The notes under the pieces are model-generated. The model searched no databases, had not been told where the DNA came from, and saw only the letters and a program-made list of their open reading frames with translations. The translations under genes and the position numbers were made by a program. From Flavobacteriaceae bacterium PS02337 (GTDB taxonomy: Bacteria > Bacteroidota > Bacteroidia > Flavobacteriales > Flavobacteriaceae), in assembly GCA_029959285.1 (NCBI GenBank), contig JASCOE010000012.1, positions 1 through 64,000 on the forward strand: a stretch of DNA of 64,000 nt. The letters are read 5' to 3'. Of the stretch, positions 43,911 to 51,978 are shown one piece after another. How positions within the stretch are numbered: position 1 is the stretch's first letter; each line of letters starts with the position of its first letter.

Positions 43911-44408
43911 TTATTTCAATCCTTTTAAAGTTTCATCAATTTTAGCAAAATCAGTTTCTATGGCACGGTAAAGCGCAATATTTCCCTTTTTATCCACAAT
44001 GATATAACGCGGAATCCAGTCTAAGTCAATTGCTTTTCCAAAAAGACCTTTCATTCCGTCATTCATCATATAATGATCGCCTTTGTTTAATTCGTGTTTT
44101 TCAATTCCGGCTTTCCATTTTTCAGCTGTTTTATCAGCAGAAATAAATAAGTAAGAAACATCAGGATTGTTAGCTTGCAATTCTTTTAATTTTGGCATAG
44201 CTTTTACGCAATCTCCACACCAAGAAGCCCAAACTTCAATTACTAAAGTTTTTCCTTTATATTTTTTTAAAATGTTTTTAAAAGTAGTTTGACTATTGTC
44301 TGTTCCTAATAATTTTTCAGATAAAGCTTCTTTAGAAAAACTTGTTTTCTGAGCTTGTGAACAAGAAAATGTAATAAACGCAATTACAACTAGAGCAATT
44401 TGTTTCAT
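43911..44408 (-). CDS. TlpA-like thioredoxin lipoprotein
   Basis: The 165-residue protein has a lipoprotein signal IAFITFSCSQAQ with C16 as lipid site, and a thioredoxin fold with the active site WASWCGDCVKAMPKL (C64, C67). The CGDC pair is unusual among thioredoxins and frequent in Bacteroidota TlpA/ResA-like proteins. The cis-proline block LDWIPRYIIVDKKGNIALYR is also present. It probably reduces or maintains disulfides in periplasmic proteins. It has its own promoter. Confidence 0.85.
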   Translation of the reverse strand: MKQIALVVIAFITFSCSQAQKTSFSKEALSEKLLGTDNSQTTFKNILKKYKGKTLVIEVWASWCGDCVKAMPKLKELQANNPDVSYLFISADKTAEKWKAGIEKHELNKGDHYMMNDGMKGLFGKAIDLDWIPRYIIVDKKGNIALYRAIETDFAKIDETLKGLK

Positions 44409-44447
44409 ATGTAAAATAAATTATTTTAAAATTAAGTACTGAATTCA

Positions 44448-44476
44448 CAAAGTTAAACAAACAAATCGAATGCCAA
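44448..44476 (-). promoter_or_regulatory. Promoter of the TlpA-like gene
   Basis: TTG (44476-44474) and TAACTTTG (44455-44448) on the minus strand are separated by 18 bases, close to the Bacteroidota promoter consensus. Confidence 0.6.
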
Positions 44477-44710
44477 ATGGAGATTAACAAAATTTGAAGA
44501 GACTTTCATTTTGTAACAAAACGAAGAATTTTGGTTAGAAAATGAGGAATGAAAACGTAATAGTACACCTTAAAAAATCCGATTTTAAACATTTTTTCCT
44601 AAAAAATAAAAAATTTAAAAAACTTCAAAACAATTTTTTAGATTCGGTACTATTAAAAACATCAAAAAATCGTCTTGATTTTAATTTTTTCGGCAAATTT
44701 TGAAACATAA

Positions 44711-44737
44711 AAAAAGAGCATAAATGATGCTCTTTTT
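44711..44737 (-). terminator. Terminator of the 152-residue lipoprotein gene
   Basis: aaaaagagcat and atgctcttttt form a perfect 11-bp stem with a short loop. Confidence 0.8.
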
Positions 44738-44749
44738 AATACAGTGTTT

Positions 44750-45208
44750 CTATTTTTTTGTATTAATAAGAATTTTATAAATTCCTGTTTTTTTATCCAG
44801 TTCAAAATCTGCATTTATGATTTGTACAGAATTGTATTTGGTATAATTGCATTTTCCGCTTACTCTTTCGGCATCAAAATTTAAGGAAAAAATAGTCTTG
44901 CCTTGATAGAAAGCAATCTCATAACTTACTTTTTCATTAATCCAGCCAATATCACCTATAGAAAGCGTGTATCCTTTTTCAGTATTTACAGTAGAGAGTT
45001 GTATAATTCTGGCGTCTTTTAAACTAATTACAATAATTTGTTGTTTTGCATCAAAAGTTCCGTTTGAAAATAAATTCTCGCCAGAATCTTTATCAATAAA
45101 TTGAAAAACAAAATGTTCAGGAGGAGTTGTGCAATCTACATGGTCACTTGAACAACCAAGGATTGCAAAGAATAAAAAAAGAGAGAAAAGTTTAAAAAGT
45201 TTTGTCAT
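44750..45208 (-). CDS. Small lipoprotein of unknown function
   Basis: The 152-residue protein has a lipoprotein signal FFAILGCSSDHVDC with C19 as likely attachment site. A mixed beta body follows with YTLSIGDIGWINEKVSYEIA and VSGKCNYTKYNSVQIINAD. No family was recognised. It probably lies in the periplasm-facing inner or outer membrane leaflet. Confidence 0.7.
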   Translation of the reverse strand: MTKLFKLFSLFLFFAILGCSSDHVDCTTPPEHFVFQFIDKDSGENLFSNGTFDAKQQIIVISLKDARIIQLSTVNTEKGYTLSIGDIGWINEKVSYEIAFYQGKTIFSLNFDAERVSGKCNYTKYNSVQIINADFELDKKTGIYKILINTKK

Positions 45209-45277
45209 CTATTAGTGGTTGATTTGGAATTTTAGAATAGAAAATATGAAGTGTTAATTAATCTTTGTTTTCAAGGT

Positions 45278-45946
45278 TTATTTCAAATCATAATTTCCGT
45301 TTGCCCATTTTTTGCTTGGAGCAATCCAATCGTCTGAAGCTTTGTATAAAAAACCATGTTTTAAATTGGTATTTAATTCGATTTCTTTAAAATGATTTAT
45401 TTTTAGTTTTGAAGTTTCCTTTCTTTTAATTGCAGAAACTCCGTAAATATCTGATTTTTCATAAATCGTCAAAATGTTTCCACAGAAATTAATTTCAGGA
45501 ATATTTTCAATATCTGAATCTCTGTAACATCCAATAAAAACAAAATTTACCTCTGGATTTTTTAAATAAGTAGAAACGTATTGCGCAATATAACCGCCTC
45601 TTGAAGTTCCGATTACAGTTATATGATTTGGTGAAACGTCTTTTTTTAATAATGCTTTTATCTGCTTTTCAATCTTTTTTGCATACTTAGCACCGTTCGT
45701 GTTTTTACTTCTAATTTCGCTAAAAACAATAAAATTATCTTTTCTATAAGAATCTAAAATTTCGTTGTACTCAGCTCTTCCGTATTCGGGATGTTCAACA
45801 TTTAAAGGGTTTTCTTCTACAAAAGCATTATGCAAAAAGAAGATATAACGTTGGTCTTTATTAAAGTTTTTTTCTTGGCTAAAGCCTGAAAAACTTAAAA
45901 AGAGAAAAAAGAAAACAATAGAAAATAGGTTTAATGATAGCTTCAT
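45278..45946 (-). CDS. Secreted alpha/beta-hydrolase
   Basis: The 222-residue protein has a signal peptide ending FLSFSGFSQE and a serine-hydrolase elbow HITVIGTSRGGYIAQYVS. A hydrolase core continues with VNFVFIGCYRDSD. A catalytic histidine candidate lies near the end (LKHGFLYKASDDW). Substrate unknown. Single gene on the minus strand. Confidence 0.78.
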   Translation of the reverse strand: MKLSLNLFSIVFFFLFLSFSGFSQEKNFNKDQRYIFFLHNAFVEENPLNVEHPEYGRAEYNEILDSYRKDNFIVFSEIRSKNTNGAKYAKKIEKQIKALLKKDVSPNHITVIGTSRGGYIAQYVSTYLKNPEVNFVFIGCYRDSDIENIPEINFCGNILTIYEKSDIYGVSAIKRKETSKLKINHFKEIELNTNLKHGFLYKASDDWIAPSKKWANGNYDLK

Positions 45947-45994
45947 GGATAGGTTTTTTCTAAAATAAAAGTAAGAAGAAAAATAGAATAATTC

Positions 45995-47023
45995 TTATCT
46001 TTTTTTGCCTAAGAAAATGTAATTGAATGCATTTATAAAAAATGGAAAACTAACAATAACAATCCAAATTATTAATTGCTTTGGAACAAATTGATAATAA
46101 TAATTTATAAAGAAAATTGTGCCTATAAAAACAATACAAATCAAAGAATGAAAAGGAGAAACCTGATTATCTGAATATCTATTTATATGATCGTCTTTGA
46201 GTTTTCGTACGCTGCTAAAATATTTTGAATTGAAAAAATTTCCTGGTCGGGGTATAAAACGAAATAACATGATAAAATTTTGAATGATATAAATACTCGA
46301 AATACCTAATAGAAAATATTGCAGACCAAGATAAAGTATTTTTAATAGGTTAGCTGTGGTTTCAATTGGAGCAGGTTCATCGATTACATGGAGGTTATCT
46401 AATGCAAAAAGAAACATAATTATAGAGCTCCAAATACTTAGAATAAGTTTATGTGTGTTTGATAAATGTGTATTTGTAAAAGCATGAAAAATAGAAAACA
46501 GCGAAAATAGCAATCCAATTACTAGAAATGTCTGCATGACAATACTATCGCTAGTAATGAAATCATAATCAATTGCCCAATAAATAACAGCAATCGATTG
46601 GAGTAAAGTAATACCTTCAGTAAGTTTCGGAATGATTCTATACTTATAAAATACTAGTGAAAAGATAAAATACAATACCAAGAAAATAGAAGGCCAAATT
46701 TTAATACTAAGAGTAAAAACGTCTCCCAATCCATGTGTACTGTGCGGATCTGCGTTATTTATGAAGTTTAAAAATGCGAAAGCAATAAAGAAAGACAGTA
46801 AACCGATAATTACTACAATGACCCATCTGCTGGTAATTCTTTTACTTTCGAAAATTACGCCAGCCATCAGCGCTATAATGTTTATTGGTATTAAATGACT
46901 TCCAGAAGTTGCTTTCATGTAAGTGTCATAAACGACGTAAACAAGCAGGGCTGAAACAAATATGAAAAGCAAAGGATTTGAAAAAAATCTTCTCGTTAAT
47001 TGCTGTGATATTCTTGAAATCAT
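45995..47023 (-). CDS. Polytopic membrane protein of unknown function
   Basis: The 342-residue protein has about eight to ten hydrophobic helices, starting with LLFIFVSALLVYVVYDTYMK. A positive loop RPGNFFNSKYFSSVRKLKDD lies before the last two helices. No conserved domain was recognised. The gene has no operon partner except its own spacer. Confidence 0.65.
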   Translation of the reverse strand: MISRISQQLTRRFFSNPLLFIFVSALLVYVVYDTYMKATSGSHLIPINIIALMAGVIFESKRITSRWVIVVIIGLLSFFIAFAFLNFINNADPHSTHGLGDVFTLSIKIWPSIFLVLYFIFSLVFYKYRIIPKLTEGITLLQSIAVIYWAIDYDFITSDSIVMQTFLVIGLLFSLFSIFHAFTNTHLSNTHKLILSIWSSIIMFLFALDNLHVIDEPAPIETTANLLKILYLGLQYFLLGISSIYIIQNFIMLFRFIPRPGNFFNSKYFSSVRKLKDDHINRYSDNQVSPFHSLICIVFIGTIFFINYYYQFVPKQLIIWIVIVSFPFFINAFNYIFLGKKR

Positions 47024-47072
47024 AGTAGGTTGTCTTAAAGTTTAATTTGGGGTTTAAAATTTAGAAAACAAA

Positions 47073-47108
47073 AACGCCAATTCTACTAAAACAAGAAGAA
47101 TTGGCGTT
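47073..47108 (-). terminator. Terminator of the DoxX/BT_3928 gene
   Basis: aacgccaattct and agaattggcgtt pair around a 12-base loop on the minus strand, followed by five T, a G and further T. It lies 28 bases after the stop. Confidence 0.75.
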
Positions 47109-47135
47109 GGTGAAATTGATATCTATAGTATATAA

Positions 47136-48236
47136 TTACAGTTTTAAATCGTCAACATCATTGTAATGTACTTTTTGAACAATAGTTCCATTTTGTACCA
47201 CAACAATACTTGGATTTGCTCTTTCAACAGTTTTTAAAGCAGTTCCGTCGCAGAAATAGAAATCAAGGTCTAAAGCATATTCTTTCTTTGCTTTTGCAAT
47301 TTCTTCTGCTCCAGAAGCTGTCATTCCGATTACTTTATAACCTTTAGCTTTGGCATCGGCAGTAACTTTTGCTAATTTTTTCATTCCTTCAGGATTCGAT
47401 AAATTCAAATCGTAAGTAACGAAAATTAATAATTTAGGCTCTTTTAATAATTCTTCTTTGTAATCAGAATCATCTTTTGTCATTGTGAAATCGTGAATTG
47501 GCGGAACATAACCTTCAGTAATTACTTTGTCTTTACGATCTACGAAAGTTGCGCCTTCAGGAATATTCATTAAATCTTTTTCTGTAAATTCTTTATCAAC
47601 TCCATTTACTTTGTAGATAAAAATCATTTCTACAACCGATTTTGGTGCGCCTTCTGGAATTTCCATTCCTTTCTCGATATTTGTTCCCACTTTGTACGGA
47701 CGGAAATCTTTAATAGGATTGTGATTTAAAACCCAAACAGCCATAAACACACATAAAACAATACTGATTAAAGTAACAATGTTGGTTACTAATTTTGAAA
47801 ATAAAGGCTTAACTAATTTTTTATTAATGAATAAAATCAGAATAAAGAAAAGTAAAACAATATCTTTTGTGAATGATTGCCAAGGTGTTAAGTGTAAAGC
47901 GTCTCCGAAACAACCGCAATCTTTAACTACATCAAAATAAGCAGAGTAGAAGGTAAGGAAAGTAAAGAAAACGATTAAAAGTAATAAAGCCCAAATCGTT
48001 AGTTTCGATTTATATCCAACCAAAAGCATTACACCCAAAACTACTTCTAAAATCACTAAAAATATCGCTAATCCTAAAGCTAAAGGCTCTAAGAAAGGCA
48101 TATTGAAAACTGGTTCGCTAAAATATTCTGCCAATTTATACGAGAAACCAACAGGGTCATTTAGTTTAATTAATCCAGAAATGATAAATAATATACCGAC
48201 AAATAATCGGGAAAATTGAGTAATAATGTTTTTCAT
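47136..48236 (-). CDS. DoxX/BT_3928-family membrane protein with thioredoxin-like tail
   Basis: The 366-residue protein has an N-terminal four-helix DoxX-type membrane domain (about 1-130, with LFVGILFIISGLIKLNDPVG and the cysteine pair CGCF), one more membrane helix (about 148-166) and a C-terminal thioredoxin-like domain. The C-terminal part carries KLLIFVTYDLNLSNPEGMKKL, lacks a CxxC, and ends IVVVQNGTIVQKVHYND. The fold suggests a redox or quinone-linked membrane complex. Family known from Bacteroidota. It ends a two-gene unit with the DUF1599 gene (about 70-bp gap). Confidence 0.8.
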   Translation of the reverse strand: MKNIITQFSRLFVGILFIISGLIKLNDPVGFSYKLAEYFSEPVFNMPFLEPLALGLAIFLVILEVVLGVMLLVGYKSKLTIWALLLLIVFFTFLTFYSAYFDVVKDCGCFGDALHLTPWQSFTKDIVLLFFILILFINKKLVKPLFSKLVTNIVTLISIVLCVFMAVWVLNHNPIKDFRPYKVGTNIEKGMEIPEGAPKSVVEMIFIYKVNGVDKEFTEKDLMNIPEGATFVDRKDKVITEGYVPPIHDFTMTKDDSDYKEELLKEPKLLIFVTYDLNLSNPEGMKKLAKVTADAKAKGYKVIGMTASGAEEIAKAKKEYALDLDFYFCDGTALKTVERANPSIVVVQNGTIVQKVHYNDVDDLKL

Positions 48237-48306
48237 GAGAAATCTATTTGGGATTTATTTTTCGCCTAAAATTTCAAAATTAATTCGTGAAATTAGTGGC
48301 TAATAT

Positions 48307-48846
48307 TTATTTGATTGGATCTAGAATTAAAGCAAAAACAGAATAATTAATCATATCCTGATAATTGGCATCGATTCCTTCAGAAACGATTGTTTTCCCT
48401 TTGTTATCTTCAATTTGCTTAACGCGAAGAAGTTTCTGCAAAATCAAATCGGTTAAAGAACTCACACGCATATCGCGCCAAGCTTCGCCGTAATCGTGAT
48501 TTTTAGCTTCCATTAACTCTTTGGTTAACTTTACTTTAGCGTCGTATAATTCAGTTGCTTTTTCGACATCAAGATCTGGCTGATCTACAACGCCTAATTC
48601 TAATTGAATCAAAGCCATAATCGAATAATTGATGATTCCGATAAATTCGCCTTTTTCATCTTCATCCACTTTACGGACATCGTTTTCCTGTAAACTTCTG
48701 ATTCGTTGTGCTTTTATGAAAATTTGATCGGTTAGCGATGGTAATCTTAAAATTCGCCATGCACTGCCGTAATCTGTCATTTTATTGATAAACAACGTAC
48801 GGCAAACCGCGATAACATTATCAAAATCTTGGGAAGTATTCTTCAT
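48307..48846 (-). CDS. DUF1599-domain protein
   Basis: The 179-residue protein consists of two copies of a nucleotide-pyrophosphohydrolase-like helical unit: FINKMTDYGSAWRILRLPSL and, later, MEAKNHDYGEAWRDMRVSSL, each followed by TD(Q/L)I and KA/LLRxxQ. The DYGxAWR repeat is diagnostic of DUF1599. Biochemical role is not established. It is on the opposite strand from folP; the 220-bp gap between them carries inverted GTTTCAAG repeats. Confidence 0.88.
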   Translation of the reverse strand: MKNTSQDFDNVIAVCRTLFINKMTDYGSAWRILRLPSLTDQIFIKAQRIRSLQENDVRKVDEDEKGEFIGIINYSIMALIQLELGVVDQPDLDVEKATELYDAKVKLTKELMEAKNHDYGEAWRDMRVSSLTDLILQKLLRVKQIEDNKGKTIVSEGIDANYQDMINYSVFALILDPIK

Positions 48847-48899
48847 TTATATGCTGTATATTTGCTAAAATTTCTTCAAAAATAAGGATTAAATTAAAG

Positions 48900-49050
48900 A
48901 GTTTCAAGTTTCAGGTTTTCTTTGTTTCAAGTTTTTTCTAAACAAAGTGTTAATGAAACTAGAATCTAAAAAGTTTCAAGTTTCAAGTTTCAGGTTTCAC
49001 GTTCTGGAAATACGCAATCTGCATCAACTTGAAACCTGAAACTTGAAACA
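48900..49050. repeat. GTTTCAAG repeats with a 20-bp inverted repeat
   Basis: gtttcaagtttcaggtttca at 48980-48999 is a perfect inverted copy of 49030-49049. More copies of gtttcaag lie at 48900 and 48973. The block sits between the divergent DUF1599 and folP genes. It can form a long cruciform or hairpin and looks like a dispersed intergenic element. Confidence 0.75.
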
Positions 49051-49064
49051 AAAAAACAATCAAT

Positions 49065-49889
49065 ATGCTAATAAATTGCAAAGGCGAACTTATAGATTTA
49101 TCGATTCCTAAAGTAATGGGAATTTTGAACGTTACGCCAAATTCTTTCTTTGACGGAGGAAAATATAAAAACGAAGACGAAATAATTTCGCAAGTAGATA
49201 AAATGCTTTCTGAAGGAGCTATATTTATTGATATTGGAGCATATTCTAGCAAACCAAGCGCAGAATTTGTTACAGAACAAGAAGAAATTGACCGAATTGT
49301 TCCAGCCATTGAATTGATTTTAAAGCATTTTCCAAAAGCTTTATTGTCTATTGATACCTTTAGAGCCGAAGTTGCAAAGGCAAGCATAGAAAGTGGCGCA
49401 GCGATTATAAATGATATTGCGGCAGGTGAACTTGATGATAAAATGTTTGATGTAATCGCTAAATATAACGTTCCGTATATTATGATGCACATGCGTGGAA
49501 ATCCGCAAACGATGCAGAGTTTAACGCAATATGATGATATTATAAAAGAAATACTTTTTTATTTTTCTGAGAAAGTGAAAAAAGCAAGAGCTTTAGGAAT
49601 CAACGATTTGATTTTAGATCCAGGTTTTGGTTTTGCTAAAACAACCGATCAAAATTATGAAGTGATGCAGAAAATGGAACTTTTTAATTTGTTGGATTTA
49701 CCTGTTTTAGCTGGAATTTCTAGAAAATCAATGATTTATAAAACGCTTAATATTACTCCGCAAGAAGCTTTAAATGCAACTACATTTCTGAATACAATTG
49801 CATTGACAAAAGGAGCAAAAATTCTTCGTGTGCACGATGTGAAAGAAGCGGTGGAATGTGTTACTTTGTACAATAAAATGAGTTTTTAA
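49065..49889 (+). CDS. folP: Dihydropteroate synthase
   Basis: FolP joins para-aminobenzoate and hydroxymethyl-dihydropterin pyrophosphate for folate synthesis. The 274-residue protein has MGILNVTPNSFFDGGKY near the N-terminus, DIGAYSSKPSAEFV, IDTFRAEVAKAS, MMHMRGNPQTMQ, LILDPGFGFAKT and the closing LRVHDVKE. It is followed by a short zinc-ribbon-like gene 35 bp later. Sulfonamides act at this enzyme. Confidence 0.96.
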   Translation: MLINCKGELIDLSIPKVMGILNVTPNSFFDGGKYKNEDEIISQVDKMLSEGAIFIDIGAYSSKPSAEFVTEQEEIDRIVPAIELILKHFPKALLSIDTFRAEVAKASIESGAAIINDIAAGELDDKMFDVIAKYNVPYIMMHMRGNPQTMQSLTQYDDIIKEILFYFSEKVKKARALGINDLILDPGFGFAKTTDQNYEVMQKMELFNLLDLPVLAGISRKSMIYKTLNITPQEALNATTFLNTIALTKGAKILRVHDVKEAVECVTLYNKMSF

Positions 49890-49924
49890 TAAGCAAGATT
49901 CATTCTCTTGAAGCTATTTTAATT

Positions 49925-50200
49925 ATGAAAAAATCAGAAAATCAATATGATATCGATTTTATAAAAAAGGCGCATAAAGGAAGTTCATCTCATAAAGAAG
50001 AAATTTTACAAGGAGATTTGTGTGGATGCTTTCATTGTAAAGAAGTTTTTTTTACAAAAGAAATAAATGAATGGATAGATGAAAAAATAGGCGAAACTGC
50101 AGTTTGTCCACGATGTGGTATAGATTCTGTTTTAAGTTCTCAATTTCCTATAAATGATAATATTTTTTTAAAAGAAATGAACCAATATTGGTTTTCATAA
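49925..50200 (+). CDS. Small protein with CxxC/CxxCG zinc-ribbon-like motifs
   Basis: The 91-residue protein has LCGCFHCKEVFF and VCPRCGIDSVLSSQFPI, two paired cysteine motifs that probably bind zinc. Cytoplasmic, no membrane signal. It is similar to a family of small zinc proteins found in many bacteria. Possibly in an operon with folP and the lipoprotein gene downstream (13-bp gap). Confidence 0.75.
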   Translation: MKKSENQYDIDFIKKAHKGSSSHKEEILQGDLCGCFHCKEVFFTKEINEWIDEKIGETAVCPRCGIDSVLSSQFPINDNIFLKEMNQYWFS

Positions 50201-50213
50201 TTTATAATTTAAA

Positions 50214-50846
50214 ATGAAATACTTCTCTATACTTATAATTTGTCTTTTGTTTTCCTGCGGGAAAAAAGAAGACGTTTTGCTTCCAAAATCAGACATCACA
50301 ATTGTAAAAGATGTACAAGATCTTTCGCCAATTTATATCTTTTTTAAAATCGAAGGAAAAGACACAATTGCAGATGTAAACCGAAAAAGCAGTATTATTT
50401 CAACCAATTGGATTTTGAATATTGACAAACGTCTGCCTTTAAAATTGGTAATTCCAGAAGTGATGAAATTGCAGGAAAAAAAGCGAGCCGACAGCGCTCA
50501 CAAAAATGAAAATGCTGAAAATTATTATTCGTATGCAGATTCTATTGGAAAGAATTTAGCCTTTTTGCCTTTCACGAAAGTGTATTACAAAACGGAAAAA
50601 CCAAGTAGAGAAAATTTTGTTGTTTACTTTAAAAAAGGAAAAAAACAGGTTTTCATGGCAAATAAGGAAATAAAGATTTCAGAAATATTACAACAATTTT
50701 ATAGTATAAAGTTTGAAAGGGTTCCAAATTTAGTGTTTGTATTCGATAAGAATATGAGTTATGAAGAATATATTCAATACAAAATTTTGTTACAAAAAGA
50801 TGTGACTCACAATCTTGATATACTTCCTGTTGAATTTATTTTGTAA
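50214..50846 (+). CDS. Lipoprotein of unknown function, 210 aa
   Basis: A lipoprotein signal FSILIICLLFSCGKKED, with C15 or so lipid-attached, is followed by two beta-rich segments (KDVQDLSPIYIFFKIEGKD and FVVYFKKGKKQVFM). No catalytic motif was seen. It may be co-expressed with the gene 13 bp upstream. Confidence 0.68.
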   Translation: MKYFSILIICLLFSCGKKEDVLLPKSDITIVKDVQDLSPIYIFFKIEGKDTIADVNRKSSIISTNWILNIDKRLPLKLVIPEVMKLQEKKRADSAHKNENAENYYSYADSIGKNLAFLPFTKVYYKTEKPSRENFVVYFKKGKKQVFMANKEIKISEILQQFYSIKFERVPNLVFVFDKNMSYEEYIQYKILLQKDVTHNLDILPVEFIL

Positions 50847-50860
50847 AACTGAATATTAAT

Positions 50861-50876
50861 CCCGATAGCTATCGGG
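50861..50876. repeat. 16-bp palindrome CCCGATAGCTATCGGG
   Basis: A perfect palindrome between convergent genes. It can work as a short terminator hairpin or is a dispersed palindromic element. A similar CCCGA...TCGGG unit with a different loop occurs at about 57786-57799. Confidence 0.7.
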
Positions 50877-50894
50877 AGCGACTGAATACTAATT

Positions 50895-51368
50895 TTATTG
50901 ATGATGATAAGGTTCATTCCTTAAAATTGTGAACCCGCGGTATAATTGTTCGATAAAAAACAAACGAACCATTTGATGCGAAAACGTCATCAGCGAAAGC
51001 GAAACTTTTCCTTGTGCTTTTTTGTAAACGGTTTCAGAAAATCCATACGGGCCGCCAATTACGAAAACCAAAGTTTTTACGCCAGAATTCATTTTCTTTT
51101 GTAATTCTTCGGAAAAACCCACACTAGAAAAGTTTTTTCCGTTTTCATCTAATAAAATCAATTGATCGGTTGCGGAAAGTTTAGACAAAATCAATTCGCC
51201 TTCTTTTTCTTTTTGCTGACTTTCAGATAAGTTTTTTACGTTTTTTATATCAGGAATAATCTCCAAATCAAATTTGATGTAAAAAGACAGACGTTTAGTA
51301 TAATCGTCAATTAAAGTTTGAAGCGATTTATTATCTGTTTTGCCTATGGCGATAAGTTTGATATTCAT
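50895..51368 (-). CDS. rlmH: 23S rRNA pseudouridine(1915) N3-methyltransferase
   Basis: RlmH methylates m3-pseudouridine 1915 of 23S rRNA using SAM. The 157-residue protein is a small SPOUT fold with LILLDENGKNFSSVGFSE, then FVIGGPYGFSETVYKKAQGK and the C-terminal SLMTFSHQMVRLFFIEQLYR, ending RGFTILRNEPYHHQ. All expected motifs are present. Cytoplasmic; single gene. Confidence 0.96.
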   Translation of the reverse strand: MNIKLIAIGKTDNKSLQTLIDDYTKRLSFYIKFDLEIIPDIKNVKNLSESQQKEKEGELILSKLSATDQLILLDENGKNFSSVGFSEELQKKMNSGVKTLVFVIGGPYGFSETVYKKAQGKVSLSLMTFSHQMVRLFFIEQLYRGFTILRNEPYHHQ

Positions 51369-51458
51369 TATATGTTTTTTTTGCCACTAATTACACTAAT
51401 TAGCGCGAATTTGTTTTTTTGCCCCAGATTAAAAGGATTAGAATGATTTCTTTAGATT

Positions 51459-51535
51459 GTCACCCTGAGCGAAGTCGAAGGGCGTTCCAATTGGACGTAG
51501 GCTTCGACTTCGCTCAGCCTGACAAAAAAAAAGGA
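51459..51535. repeat. Inverted repeat with CACCCTGAGCGAAGTCGAAG
   Basis: caccctgagcgaagtcgaag and cttcgacttcgctcagcctg form a near-perfect inverted repeat around a short loop. GC-rich for the region. It lies between rlmH and the monooxygenase gene and looks like a dispersed intergenic element. Confidence 0.75.
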
Positions 51536-51580
51536 AATAAAAAATTCTTTTTAATCCTTTAATCTGTGGCAAAAAAAACA

Positions 51581-51883
51581 CTATTTTTTATTTTCGAAAA
51601 CCGTTTCAAAATGTTCTACGATTGGAAAAGGTTCGTAATAATGATGTAAAATCTTTTTCCATTCTAAATACGCTTCAGAAGTTCTGAAACCTATTGTGTG
51701 GTCTTCAAGTGTATTCCAATCAACCAATAAAAGATATTTATTTTCGACTTCAAGGCATTTTTCTAAACGATGTCCTAAATAACCTTCAATTGAAGAAATG
51801 TATTGACTTGCTTTTGCAAAATCAGCTTCAAATTGATTTGATAATTCTGGTTTAACGAATAGAAATGCGGCTTCAAGTATCAT
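51581..51883 (-). CDS. Antibiotic biosynthesis monooxygenase-like (ABM) protein
   Basis: The 100-residue protein has the ferredoxin-like ABM fold: EAAFLFVKPELSNQFEADFA, then SIEGYLGHRLEKCLEVENKY, LLLVDWNTLEDHTIGFRTSE and YLEWKKILHHYYEPFPIVEH. The family includes heme-degrading and quinone-related enzymes and many with unknown substrates. Single small gene. Confidence 0.82.
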   Translation of the reverse strand: MILEAAFLFVKPELSNQFEADFAKASQYISSIEGYLGHRLEKCLEVENKYLLLVDWNTLEDHTIGFRTSEAYLEWKKILHHYYEPFPIVEHFETVFENKK

Positions 51884-51978
51884 AAATTAAATGAATTTTA
51901 TCTGCTTGATTTGCTAAATCTGCGGGGAAAAAATATACTCTCGCAGATTTAGCAGATCTGGCAGATTTGTTATTTTTA

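Larger units (their letters stand above)
44409..44749. other. AT-rich spacer, no gene
   Basis: About 340 bp with no supported open frame. It contains the promoter at 44448-44476 and the hairpin at 44711-44737. Poly-A and poly-T stretches dominate. Confidence 0.6.

Noticed and set aside
48983-49492. 169-codon minus-strand frame opposite folP
   Set aside because: It is complementary to folP over most of its length and has no independent motif.
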